Below are positions 1 through 6,901 of a DNA stretch of 11,707 bases, in pieces. Source of the stretch: Promethearchaeota archaeon (GTDB lineage: Archaea; Asgardarchaeota; Lokiarchaeia; Sigynarchaeales; SOKP01). The notes below the pieces were generated by a model, which saw nothing but the letters and a program-made list of their open reading frames with translations, had not been told where the DNA came from and ran no database searches. Location of the stretch: assembly GCA_030605085.1 (NCBI GenBank), contig JAUWBH010000187.1:1-11707 (forward strand), read 5' to 3'. Position numbers and translations under genes: made by a program. Numbering within the stretch: position 1 is the first letter of the stretch; each line of letters opens with the position of its first letter.

Positions 1-226
1 TATGAGAGATTGCAAAAATCGCTGGAGGGAATTAAGAAAAGAACTTTGGACTGAAGAATTTGTTTTAGATATGCTAGAAGATATATATGAAGAAATTAAA
101 GATGATTTAGAAATAGATTTGGATATGTGGCAACCTAAACAAAATCCACAAAAATATGTCGACCTCTTATTTGAATGGATTCCAGAGCGATTAGAATTTT
201 GCGACGAGTATTTTGATGAGTTTTAA
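1..226 (+). CDS. CotH-like kinase paralogue, C-terminal 74 residues (5' end outside window)
   Basis: This is the 3' end of a gene that enters from the left edge; base 1 is the last base of a codon and the frame runs from base 2 to the TAA at 224-226. The ATG at 2-4 is internal, not a start: the same Met is residue 350 of the complete gene downstream. By hand alignment, 59 of 74 residues (about 80%) match residues 350-423 of that gene, without gaps, and the first 39 bases are identical. The segment holds no catalytic motif. It is the helical, acidic tail that follows the kinase core, with shared blocks such as MRDCKNRWRELRK, DLLFEWIPERL and the Cys-Asp near the end. It is therefore the upstream member of a tandem pair. 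Function rests entirely on the neighbour's CotH assignment. Confidence 0.85.
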   Translation, partial: MRDCKNRWRELRKELWTEEFVLDMLEDIYEEIKDDLEIDLDMWQPKQNPQKYVDLLFEWIPERLEFCDEYFDEF

Positions 227-268
227 TTCATCTTTGGAAAAGCGATTTAAAAATATACTTTAAATTAA

Positions 269-317
269 TATCTTTTCTAAATTAAATCTTTTAGATGAAG
301 TTTAAATAGAAAAGATA
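269..317. repeat. AT-rich stem-loop between the two CotH-like genes
   Basis: An 11-base perfect inverted repeat (TATCTTTTCTA at 269-279, TAGAAAAGATA at 307-317) continues after a small bulge into five more pairs (282-286 with 301-305), leaving a 14-base loop. It lies 42 bases after the upstream stop and about 50 before the next start. It could shape the 3' end of the upstream mRNA or be an operator; the sequence does not decide. It is followed directly by the run (AATT)4AA at 317-334. Confidence 0.5.
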
Positions 318-340
318 ATTAATTAATTAATTAAGAGGGA

Positions 341-350
341 ATAATTAATA
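341..350 (+). promoter_or_regulatory. Possible TATA element for the CotH-like gene
   Basis: ATAATTAATA is centred about 25 bases before the ATG at 370, so transcription would begin at or near the start codon, giving a leaderless mRNA. This fits the lack of a Shine-Dalgarno site next to the ATG; the GAGGGA at 334-339 is too far away. The whole gap is AT-rich, so the match is weak evidence. Confidence 0.25.
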
Positions 351-369
351 CAAATTGACCTAAGATTAA

Positions 370-1641
370 ATGTCAGAATTAAACCGAATAAATTTCACAT
401 CTAGCCGATCTTACTTCAGAAATAAAGAACCAATAACTAACAAGAAAAAAAGTTTCATAGGATTTATTTTTTGTGCATTGTTAGTTTTTACACCACTCAC
501 TTATTATTCTCTCCAAAATTTTCGAACTTTAGGTTTATCTGAAATACATATTACATGCAAAGAGGATATCGAAACTAAAGATTATGTAAAGTGTAAATTT
601 GAGATACCTAATGAATATTCCTTTAAAGAAGGAGTTTATGTAGATGCTAAAATAAAAATTAGGGGGCGGTCCGTCTCACGTGAAGAAAAAAAAGGTTATC
701 GTTTAGAACTCACGCAAAATTGGGAGTTACTTGGAATGAGAAAAGACGACGATTGGCAATTATTTGCGATGGCTCATGATATGACCCGGATGAGATATAA
801 AGTTTCATTTGAGCTCTGGCGTTCGCTTTTTCCATCAAACCCTACCGCAATTTTACCGGATTCAAGATATGTAAAATTGTATTTAAATGACGAATATCAA
901 GGTCTTTATTTACTCGCCGAAAAGCATGACCGTAAATTATTTGATCTTGATAAAACACAGAAGGATATTAATTCTAGTCTAATTTTTCAATCAGTATGTT
1001 TGGATGGTCACATATCTTTAGGAGAATACTATGATAAACATTGCTGGGAACAGGACTGGCCAGATCATGCATATATTATGGAGGATACATTAGACGATTT
1101 AACTGAGTTCGTTACTGGTACAAATGACGAAGAATTTTTTGACCCTAAGGAAGATGTTTATACTGTATTTGATAAGGGTAATTTAATCGATTTTTTTCTC
1201 TTTAATTTTTATATATTACATAGAGATTTTTGGGTTCGAAATTATTATCTTCTTAGAGATACTGCTCCGAATAAATTTTATTTAATTCCTTGGGATTTTG
1301 ATCATAGTTTTGGCCAATTTAAAGCAAGATACTATCTGGAAGCTGATAATGATGTTGAAAGTTATATTCGAAAAGGGAATTATTTATTTAATAGGTTGAT
1401 GGATAATGATGATTTTATGAGAGATTGCAAAAATCGCTGGAGGGAATTAAGAAAAAAACTTTGGACTGAAGATTTTGTTTTAGAGATGTTAGAAGAATTA
1501 TATGAAGAAATTAAAAATGATTTAGAAAGGGATTTGAATATGTGGCAACCTAAACAAGATCCACAAAAATATATCGACCTCTTATTTGAATGGATTCCTG
1601 AACGATTAGACTATTGCGATGATTATTTTGATAAGATTTAA
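370..1641 (+). CDS. CotH-like protein kinase, membrane-anchored
   Basis: Member of the CotH family (atypical protein kinase fold; in Bacillus, CotH phosphorylates spore coat proteins). The 423-residue protein has a basic start, one hydrophobic segment at about 28-46 (probable signal anchor), and then the CotH core, probably outside the cell. Visible blocks are KIRGRSVSREEKKGYRLEL (96-114), DWQLFAMAHD (128-137), YVKLYLNDEYQGLYLLAEKH (167-186), HRDFWVRNYYLL (284-295) and PWDFDHSFG (307-315). By family analogy Asp286/Asn291 and Asp309/Asp311 are the likely catalytic and metal-binding residues. The acidic helical tail from 350 is nearly the same as that of the truncated gene upstream, so the genes are tandem duplicates. 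The ATG at 370 is chosen because it puts the anchor at the N terminus. A T-rich terminator follows. The targets are unknown; family membership is fairly secure, kinase activity is inferred. Confidence 0.82.
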   Translation: MSELNRINFTSSRSYFRNKEPITNKKKSFIGFIFCALLVFTPLTYYSLQNFRTLGLSEIHITCKEDIETKDYVKCKFEIPNEYSFKEGVYVDAKIKIRGRSVSREEKKGYRLELTQNWELLGMRKDDDWQLFAMAHDMTRMRYKVSFELWRSLFPSNPTAILPDSRYVKLYLNDEYQGLYLLAEKHDRKLFDLDKTQKDINSSLIFQSVCLDGHISLGEYYDKHCWEQDWPDHAYIMEDTLDDLTEFVTGTNDEEFFDPKEDVYTVFDKGNLIDFFLFNFYILHRDFWVRNYYLLRDTAPNKFYLIPWDFDHSFGQFKARYYLEADNDVESYIRKGNYLFNRLMDNDDFMRDCKNRWRELRKKLWTEDFVLEMLEELYEEIKNDLERDLNMWQPKQDPQKYIDLLFEWIPERLDYCDDYFDKI

Positions 1642-1648
1642 TTCCCAG

Positions 1649-1668
1649 TTTTTTTTAAAATGTTTTTT
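1649..1668 (+). terminator. U-tract terminator after the CotH-like gene
   Basis: An eight-T run (1649-1656) and a six-T run (1663-1668) begin 8 bases after the TAA of the CotH-like gene, with no GC-rich hairpin. That is the usual form of intrinsic termination in archaea. Confidence 0.5.
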
Positions 1669-1733
1669 AATAATATGATAAATCTTTAATTTCTATCTAT
1701 AATTAAGATATAATTAAGTATTAAAATTCCATA

Positions 1734-1738
1734 GAGGT
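1734..1738 (+). promoter_or_regulatory. Shine-Dalgarno site that sets an ATT start
   Basis: GAGGT is complementary to the 3' end of archaeal 16S rRNA. It lies 8 bases before an ATT at 1747-1749; the spacing matches the GGAGGT/TTG pair at 3914/3929 (9 bases). No ATG, GTG or TTG occurs in this frame between the in-frame TAG at 1732-1734 and the P-loop codons, so the site points to initiation at ATT. Confidence 0.6.
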
Positions 1739-1746
1739 TAAAGAAA

Positions 1747-2511
1747 ATTTTATTAAATTATTTTATCGGGACAGCGGGAAGCGGAAAATCTACTTTAACG
1801 GGTGAATTAAAAGAATATATACTTAACAGAAATCCTGAAGTATCTGCTATCACTGTTAACTTAGATCCAGGAGTTAAAATTATGCCATATGTCTCGGATA
1901 TTGATATTAGGGATTATATCGTCCTTGAAGAGATTATGAATGAGTACGGGTTAGGTCCTAATGGTGCCATGATTTTAGCCTCCGATTTAATGGTTAATTA
2001 TTTAGACGATTTAAAAGACGAGATTGACGAATTTAATCCGGATTGGGTCATTGTAGATACTGCGGGTCAACTTGAACTTTTTGCTTTCAGAGAAACTGGT
2101 CCATTAATTGCCAGCGCTCTTGGATTTGGATCAATTCAACGTTCTGTGAGTTTTCTATTTGATTCTAATTTTGTTCTTAGACCAAACGGTTTTATCTCAA
2201 CATTATTATTAGCCGCCTCAGTACAATTTCGGTTTAGAAAAATCCCACAAATTAACATCCTTTCTAAAGCAGACCTATTAGATGAAGATCAAGTTGAAAT
2301 GATTGTGAATTGGAGCCAAGATTTTAAAGCTTTAGAGGAGTCCACAAGCGAGAGAGAAAGTGGCTTAATAAGGGAGTTATCAATGAATTTATCGGAAGTA
2401 TTTGTTCAAATGGGGTCAACTGCGGAATTGATACCATGTACGATTAGGGAAGAAAATGGTTTAGATCTCTTATTTGGTTATTTACAAAGAATATTTGATT
2501 CATATGAATAA
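1747..2511 (+). CDS. GPN-loop GTPase, archaeal type, ATT start
   Basis: A 254-residue GPN-loop GTPase of the SIMIBI class. Archaeal members are dimeric GTPases; eukaryotic paralogues (GPN1-3) help RNA polymerase II assembly or import. Numbered from the ATT: P-loop GTAGSGKST at 8-16, NLDPGV at 38-43, the GPN signature inside GLGPNGA (68-74), the G3 motif DTAGQLE at 104-110 (family usually DTPGQ), and LSKADLL at about 172-178 as G4. Length and motif order match the archaeal family. The first ATG in frame (1882) would delete the P-loop, so it is not the start. The codons before it contain no ATG/GTG/TTG, while ATT at 1747 has GAGGT 8 bases upstream and leaves seven residues before the P-loop, close to the archaeal homologue I remember. 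Alternatives are a local sequencing error or a freshly damaged start, but the rest of the frame is intact. Confidence 0.85.
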   Translation: MLLNYFIGTAGSGKSTLTGELKEYILNRNPEVSAITVNLDPGVKIMPYVSDIDIRDYIVLEEIMNEYGLGPNGAMILASDLMVNYLDDLKDEIDEFNPDWVIVDTAGQLELFAFRETGPLIASALGFGSIQRSVSFLFDSNFVLRPNGFISTLLLAASVQFRFRKIPQINILSKADLLDEDQVEMIVNWSQDFKALEESTSERESGLIRELSMNLSEVFVQMGSTAELIPCTIREENGLDLLFGYLQRIFDSYE

Positions 2512-2568
2512 AGTGTTATTAATATAAACAGCTTAAGATTTAAGTAAATTCATTTAATTTTTATTATT

Positions 2569-2580
2569 AATATAAAATAA
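2569..2580 (+). promoter_or_regulatory. Possible TATA element for the long nucleotidyltransferase gene
   Basis: AATATAAAATAA lies about 25-35 bases before the ATG at 2605. With the usual archaeal TATA-to-start spacing, transcription would begin within a few bases of the ATG. No Shine-Dalgarno sequence is visible, so a leaderless or near-leaderless mRNA is likely. Confidence 0.35.
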
Positions 2581-2604
2581 TCACGAATCATATCTTAAAC
2601 CAAT

Positions 2605-3702
2605 ATGAAAATAATAGGACCTATTGCGGGAATAGGGAGCCGTTTGCGGCCTTTCACATTGAGTAAGCCAAAAGCCTTTATTAGAGTAGCTGGTAAAACG
2701 GTGTTAGATCATATTCTCTCCAAATTTAGCTCTACTTTTGATTCAAACACAGAATTAATCTTAGTAGTTGGATATAAAAAGAGACAGATTATCGATTATA
2801 TTAAAAATAAGTACAGTAATAAATTTAAACTAACTTTTATCGAGCAACTTCCACGAGGATATAAAGACAATATACCTTACTATTGGGGATTAGGGGAAGC
2901 TGTTTATTTAGCAAATAAAAGATTTAGGAAAAATAATTTTAAAACAATGGAAGAAGATAAGAAAGAAGGTTCTCTAATTTTTCTGGGGGACATGGTCATA
3001 ATTGACGATTATTCCTATGTATTAAGCCGATATTTTAAATCTGATATAGATGGAATAATAACTGTTATGAGAGTTCCAAAAAAAGATGCTAGTTCTTATG
3101 GAGTTGTGCTCACGGATAAGAATAATATAATTACTAAATTAGTAGAAAAACCAGAAAAATCCGTATCTGATTTGGCAATTGCAGGTATTTATGCCTTTTC
3201 TAACGCCACTACTCAAGCCCTTTTCAGTAATATCAAGAACCATTTAGACCAAAGGACTGAAAGCTCAAAAGAAGTTTATATGACTGAGAGTATGCAAGAT
3301 TTAGTAGATGCCGGCTTTAAAATTGCCGCGGTCGAATTGAAAAAAGGAATACTTGATTTTGGCAAGCCCTCAGAAGTTTTAAATGGTAATAAATTCCTTT
3401 TAGAACAACATTACATTAAAAAAGAAGATTTTCAAAAATTAAATATATTAATCGAAAGGAGTTTTATTAAAAATCCTAACTATATTGGGGAAAATTCAAA
3501 CATAACTAACTCCGTTATAGGTCCACATGTCTCTTTAGGAAAAAATTGTATCATTAAAAACTCAATTTTAGAGAGTTGCGTGATTGAAAATAACACCTTA
3601 CTTACAAATGTTATAACTAAAAATTCAATTATAGGTAGCAATGTAAAGATTGAAAAAATTAGTAAGGATAACTTAATCATCGGAGATAAAAGTGAATATT
3701 AA
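2605..3702 (+). CDS. Sugar-phosphate nucleotidyltransferase with C-terminal beta-helix
   Basis: A 365-residue NDP-sugar pyrophosphorylase-like enzyme, expected to join a sugar-1-phosphate to an NTP with release of pyrophosphate in the cytoplasm. The N-terminal Rossmann-like domain (1 to about 265) has the signature GIGSRLRPFTLSKPK (9-23) with VAGK after it, LGDM at 127-130, VEKP at 180-183, an acidic patch around Glu228, and LDFGKPSEVL at 250-259, where relatives have a D-x-G-K-P stretch. The tail (about 290-365) has repeating hexapeptides such as IGENSNITNSVIGPHVSLG, a left-handed beta-helix. This layout fits the long RmlA / glucose-1-phosphate thymidylyltransferase or GlmU-like archaeal groups. 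A helix of this type may mediate oligomerisation or carry an acyl/acetyltransferase activity, but no catalytic His is evident. The sugar and the base cannot be read from sequence. The insert at about 105-122 is lysine-rich. Confidence 0.82.
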   Translation: MKIIGPIAGIGSRLRPFTLSKPKAFIRVAGKTVLDHILSKFSSTFDSNTELILVVGYKKRQIIDYIKNKYSNKFKLTFIEQLPRGYKDNIPYYWGLGEAVYLANKRFRKNNFKTMEEDKKEGSLIFLGDMVIIDDYSYVLSRYFKSDIDGIITVMRVPKKDASSYGVVLTDKNNIITKLVEKPEKSVSDLAIAGIYAFSNATTQALFSNIKNHLDQRTESSKEVYMTESMQDLVDAGFKIAAVELKKGILDFGKPSEVLNGNKFLLEQHYIKKEDFQKLNILIERSFIKNPNYIGENSNITNSVIGPHVSLGKNCIIKNSILESCVIENNTLLTNVITKNSIIGSNVKIEKISKDNLIIGDKSEY

Positions 3703-3718
3703 TAAAAGCGATTAAAAA

Positions 3719-3784
3719 TTTTATTTTTTAAATTCAAAGGTAAAAAAAGAGATGCATTTTTTAGAGATGCTAAATCATTTTTTT
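3719..3784 (+). terminator. U-rich termination region after the nucleotidyltransferase gene
   Basis: Several T runs follow the stop at 3702: TTTTATTTTTT at 3719-3729, six Ts at 3757-3762, and another T run near 3778-3784. There is no strong hairpin. An 8-base direct repeat, AGAGATGC, lies among them at 3748-3755 and 3763-3770. The rest of the 226-base gap to the next gene is AT-rich, with a possible TATA (TTTTTATAAT, 3843-3852) about 80 bases before the next start. Confidence 0.45.
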
Positions 3785-3913
3785 AATTGAAGTAAAATAA
3801 TAAATATAGAGAAAAAAAAATTAATAAATAAATACAAGTTACTTTTTATAATTATTTAAGTTTAAAATGTGATTACTTAGTTAATAAAGGAAAAGCTCTG
3901 AGATCAGAAAATT

Positions 3914-3919
3914 GGAGGT
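3914..3919 (+). promoter_or_regulatory. Strong Shine-Dalgarno site that sets a TTG start
   Basis: GGAGGT lies 9 bases before the TTG at 3929. It is the best ribosome-binding site in the window and justifies the TTG. A nearby GTG (3933) is in another frame. Confidence 0.75.
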
Positions 3920-3928
3920 AGAAAAATT

Positions 3929-5332
3929 TTGAGTGAGGGAAAATTTTATATTGCGTTCGATTTAGCACATAAACCGCGTGGCAAAATTGATGAAAATTAT
4001 AATGAATTAAGAGACCATTTGAATGAAAACGGTTTCATTTGTTATAATTTTCTTGAAACACCTATTACGCAAGATACATTAAGAGTATATGATCTTTTGG
4101 TTTTTATTTGTCCTGATTTTGCAAAAATCTCTCGTCAAGAAATAATGGAAATAGTTAATTGGGTTAAAGAAGATGGCGGCGGTTTACTCTTGCTAAATCA
4201 CGCGGGTGGCGATAAAGGGCGTAGTAGTAATTTAGATGAATTAAGTGAGCACTTTGGCATATCATTTGAGGGTGATCAAGTATTAGATGAGACGAATAAC
4301 TTAGGATTGGAAAACTTACCGATCGTTACTGCCGCAAATCTTATCCCTCCCCATCCTATTACCAATGGTATCAATGAAATATGTTATCGTGCAGGTTGTT
4401 CTCTCGTAGTTATGGGTAGCTCAATTTCTATAGTCTCCTCAAACGAAACATCCGAACCTTTTTCTTGTCCTTTGATTGTTGTGTCAGAGCCTGAAAATGG
4501 GCGCGTTTGTGCCGTTGGTAGCTATGAAATGTTTAGAGATAGAACTGGAGGGGGATTCCAATACGAAGATCACTCGCAACTAGCATTAAATATTTTTAAA
4601 TGGCTCATTAGCGATTATCGGATGGAAGTTACTAAGCAGGGTACGGATCACGCTATTTCTGTTCCCGTAAAACCAACAATGCCTCAATTTACATCTCCCG
4701 TTGCCCCTTCTTTTCAAAAGCAAAGCGTTAGCCAAATTGACTCAACAGTAAATTTCTCTTCAAAAAGCGAATTAATAGATCTTTTAAAAACATATTTAAA
4801 TCAGATTAATACAATAAAAAACAATATTGAATATATTATTAAAGTAATGACAAAATCTAAGGATGAAACTATTGAGCAAACTATAGAAGTATTTCAAGAA
4901 TATGCTCAGCATTTCTCAACATTACCGCCTGAACCTCCAGAATCTCTGAAAAGACTTGCCAAAGACCAATCAAGTTCGGATGATGTTTTTATTGGACTTG
5001 AACCAGTAGAACATAGAAAAGTTGATACAATTGAGAAATCTTTTCTTTCAAATTCAACTGAAGTAAACCAATCTTCAGAATCCATATCAGAGACTGCTAC
5101 AACCAAAGAGATCGAAGAGCAATATGAGGTTAATGAAGAATCGCTGAAATCTGAACTAGAAAGTTTAGAAAGCAAATTAAATTCAATTTTTAATTTAATA
5201 AATTTTATAGAGAAGAAGCACGATTCTGGAAAACTCGATGATAAATCCTACGAAAAACAAACTAAAAAATTAGAAAAAGACTTAGAGCAAACTAAAAATC
5301 GAATAGAAGAAATTAAAAATATATTAGGCTAA
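3929..5332 (+). CDS. GIFT/DUF4350-like domain protein with C-terminal coiled coil (IFT52-like N-terminus)
   Basis: A 467-residue protein with no signal peptide or membrane segment, so probably cytoplasmic. Residues 1 to about 228 form an alpha/beta domain of the class I amidotransferase-like superfamily (the GIFT/DUF4350 type also seen in GldG and IFT52). Marks are a beta-strand start (FYIAFDLAH), YDLLVFICPDF (54-64), VNWVKEDGGGLLLLNHAGG (76-94), NLDELSEHFGI (101-111), PHPITNGI (141-148), and GRVCAVGSYEMFRD (191-204) followed by NIFKWLI. The glutaminase Cys-His-Glu triad is not evident, so a binding role is likelier than an enzymatic one. Then come a Pro/Ser/Gln linker (about 240-275), a helical block (278-330), an acidic Ser/Glu-rich stretch (331-400), and a charged coiled coil (402-466) containing the EKKHDSGKLDDKSYEK hairpin type common in archaeal scaffold proteins. 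The TTG start follows a GGAGGT site. Domain fold is fairly clear; the IFT52 likeness is from memory and function is unknown. Confidence 0.65.
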   Translation: MSEGKFYIAFDLAHKPRGKIDENYNELRDHLNENGFICYNFLETPITQDTLRVYDLLVFICPDFAKISRQEIMEIVNWVKEDGGGLLLLNHAGGDKGRSSNLDELSEHFGISFEGDQVLDETNNLGLENLPIVTAANLIPPHPITNGINEICYRAGCSLVVMGSSISIVSSNETSEPFSCPLIVVSEPENGRVCAVGSYEMFRDRTGGGFQYEDHSQLALNIFKWLISDYRMEVTKQGTDHAISVPVKPTMPQFTSPVAPSFQKQSVSQIDSTVNFSSKSELIDLLKTYLNQINTIKNNIEYIIKVMTKSKDETIEQTIEVFQEYAQHFSTLPPEPPESLKRLAKDQSSSDDVFIGLEPVEHRKVDTIEKSFLSNSTEVNQSSESISETATTKEIEEQYEVNEESLKSELESLESKLNSIFNLINFIEKKHDSGKLDDKSYEKQTKKLEKDLEQTKNRIEEIKNILG

Positions 5333-5546
5333 AAAGAGACAAGGTCGGGGACAAATCGTTATTTCAAAATGTCAATTTAGAATAAATCGATAGTACAAAA
5401 CTTATAAGAGAAGTACAAACCAATAATTTATAATAAAGAATAGTTTCATTATTTTCTATATCAATTTATAATTCTTTTAACAAAATAATTTATTTTCTTA
5501 AAAACTAGTTTTCAAAAGTTAAATAACTATTGTGTACCTAATTAAA
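5333..5546. other. Convergent intergenic region
   Basis: This 214-base gap separates the ends of two converging genes. It holds T-rich stretches that could end the plus-strand transcript, an 8-base direct repeat AGTACAAA (5392-5399 and 5412-5419, exactly 20 bases apart), and a 12-base palindrome AAAACTAGTTTT at 5501-5512. No ORF or RNA gene is apparent. Confidence 0.4.
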
Positions 5547-6896
5547 TTAAGGACAATTATTCTTAACTACTTTCTCTCGTTTTGGTTTTACAGGGTGCCC
5601 TTCGGGTATATATGGTTGAGCGTATTTATTGACTATCGCAAAGAAATCTTTATCTGATACGCCTCTAGTGATTTTCTTTAACTCTTCCTTAATAATTTTA
5701 AATGATTTTCTTAAATCGTCTTTTGAAGTCGACTCGTGTTTAGTTTTTACTTCATTTACGATCTTCCTTATAATATCTTCGGGGATATCTAAATCTAAGA
5801 CCTTTATTTTTTTTTGCAACGCATGAATAACTGATTTTGTGCCCGAAAATTTACCCAAGTAAAATTTTCTCCGTCGTCCTACCATATGTGGATTAATGGG
5901 TTCGTAAGTTAATGGATGGGCCAAGATTGCAGCAATATGAAGCCCACTTTCGTGACTAAATGCGTAATCTCCAACTATTGGTTTATACTGTGATAATGGT
6001 TTACAGAAATATTTTTCGCAGACTTCGGATAACTCTGGCAACTTATCTAATTTTATCCCCGTTTTAATACCTAAGCGCTCTAAGATTACTGCAACCTCTT
6101 CTAAAGCTGCATTGCCTGCGCGCTCACCATAACCATTAATGCATGTATGTGGATATTCACAACCTTCTATTACTCCTGTAATTGTATTTGACACAGCTAA
6201 TCCAAAATCATTATGTGTATGGATGCCCATATAAACTTTCTTCTTTAACGGATTAATAACTTCCTCTCTGATACGCTTGACAAGGTATCTTGTGGAATAA
6301 GGCGTCAACACTCCGACAGTATCACCTATAACAATCCTTTTTGCACCCGCTTTAATCGCAGTGATATTTACATTTTTGAGATGATCAAATTCAGCTCGAG
6401 TTCCATCTTCGGAAACCCAATTTACATCTAATCCATTGTCCTTAGCATATTCAATTGCTGTTTTAATTTGTTCCAACTGTTCCTCTTCCGTTTCCTTTAA
6501 AGTCTTCATAAAAATTGGAGATACAGGCATGAAAATTACTATTTCTTCTGCATTAGCTTCTATGCAAGCATCAATATCGCTTTTTCTGGGTCTGGCAATA
6601 GAAAGTATTGTAGCATTCTTACAATCTTCACTTATTATAGTTTTAACGATATTTTTTTCTGACTCAGAGACCGCCGGAAAACCTACAGCTATTAATTTGA
6701 CGCCAATATCGTCCATCATTTTTGTTAAGTGGATTTTTTCGTCCAGTGTGAGATATACTGTTGGGCTCTGTTCTCCATCTCTGAGAGTTTCATCCCAAAT
6801 ACATGCTTGCGATGGAAGATCAAAATCTTTTAGAGCAATTTTATTATAATCTACTAGAAGTTTTTCGAGTTCTTCCTTTGAAAATTTATAACTCAT
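5547..6896 (-). CDS. LeuA/homocitrate synthase-family acyltransferase
   Basis: A 449-residue enzyme of the family that condenses acetyl-CoA with a 2-oxoacid (2-isopropylmalate, homocitrate, citramalate and Re-citrate synthases). The TIM barrel is complete: DETLRDGEQSP (35-45) with the catalytic Arg39 and metal ligand Asp40, GDTVG (191-195), HTHNDFGLA (226-234) with two metal His, NGYGERAGNAALEEV (254-268), SHESGLHIAAIL (314-325), then YEPINPHMVGRRRKFYLGKF (331-350) and FSGT. The last 80 or so residues are a short helical subdomain; the C-terminal leucine-binding domain of typical LeuA is absent, so leucine feedback is unlikely. A roughly 30-residue N-terminal extension precedes the barrel. 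The overall form fits homocitrate synthase/AksA-like or Re-citrate synthase-like proteins better than LeuA, but the substrate is not readable. It stands alone, convergent to the gene on its left. A 9-base tandem repeat lies just upstream of the ATG. Confidence 0.85.
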   Translation of the reverse strand: MSYKFSKEELEKLLVDYNKIALKDFDLPSQACIWDETLRDGEQSPTVYLTLDEKIHLTKMMDDIGVKLIAVGFPAVSESEKNIVKTIISEDCKNATILSIARPRKSDIDACIEANAEEIVIFMPVSPIFMKTLKETEEEQLEQIKTAIEYAKDNGLDVNWVSEDGTRAEFDHLKNVNITAIKAGAKRIVIGDTVGVLTPYSTRYLVKRIREEVINPLKKKVYMGIHTHNDFGLAVSNTITGVIEGCEYPHTCINGYGERAGNAALEEVAVILERLGIKTGIKLDKLPELSEVCEKYFCKPLSQYKPIVGDYAFSHESGLHIAAILAHPLTYEPINPHMVGRRRKFYLGKFSGTKSVIHALQKKIKVLDLDIPEDIIRKIVNEVKTKHESTSKDDLRKSFKIIKEELKKITRGVSDKDFFAIVNKYAQPYIPEGHPVKPKREKVVKNNCP

Positions 6897-6901
6897 GTTA
6901 T

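Noticed and set aside
2..226. A free-standing 74-residue gene starting at the ATG at base 2
   Set aside because: The sequence is the tail of a CotH-like protein; the same Met is internal in the paralogue, so this is a truncated gene at the window edge.
317..334. AATT run as a CRISPR or satellite repeat
   Set aside because: It is one simple 18-base stretch without spacers; no array is present anywhere in the window.
1882..2511. GPN GTPase starting at the ATG at 1882
   Set aside because: That start would remove the whole P-loop (GTAGSGKST) and NLDPG region, which are intact upstream in the same frame.
3480..3680. Open frame on the minus strand
   Set aside because: It is antisense to the beta-helix repeats of the nucleotidyltransferase and mirrors its repetitive codons.
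4906..5175. Open frame of 89 codons on the minus strand
   Set aside because: It is opposite the serine/glutamate-rich linker of the GIFT-like gene and gives a Ser-rich low-complexity translation.
5629..5826. Open frame on the plus strand
   Set aside because: It lies opposite the C-terminal part of the LeuA-like gene.
6436..6849. Open frame of 137 codons on the plus strand
   Set aside because: It lies entirely opposite the LeuA-like gene, whose motifs are intact, and its translation is Ser/Ile-rich with no family resemblance.
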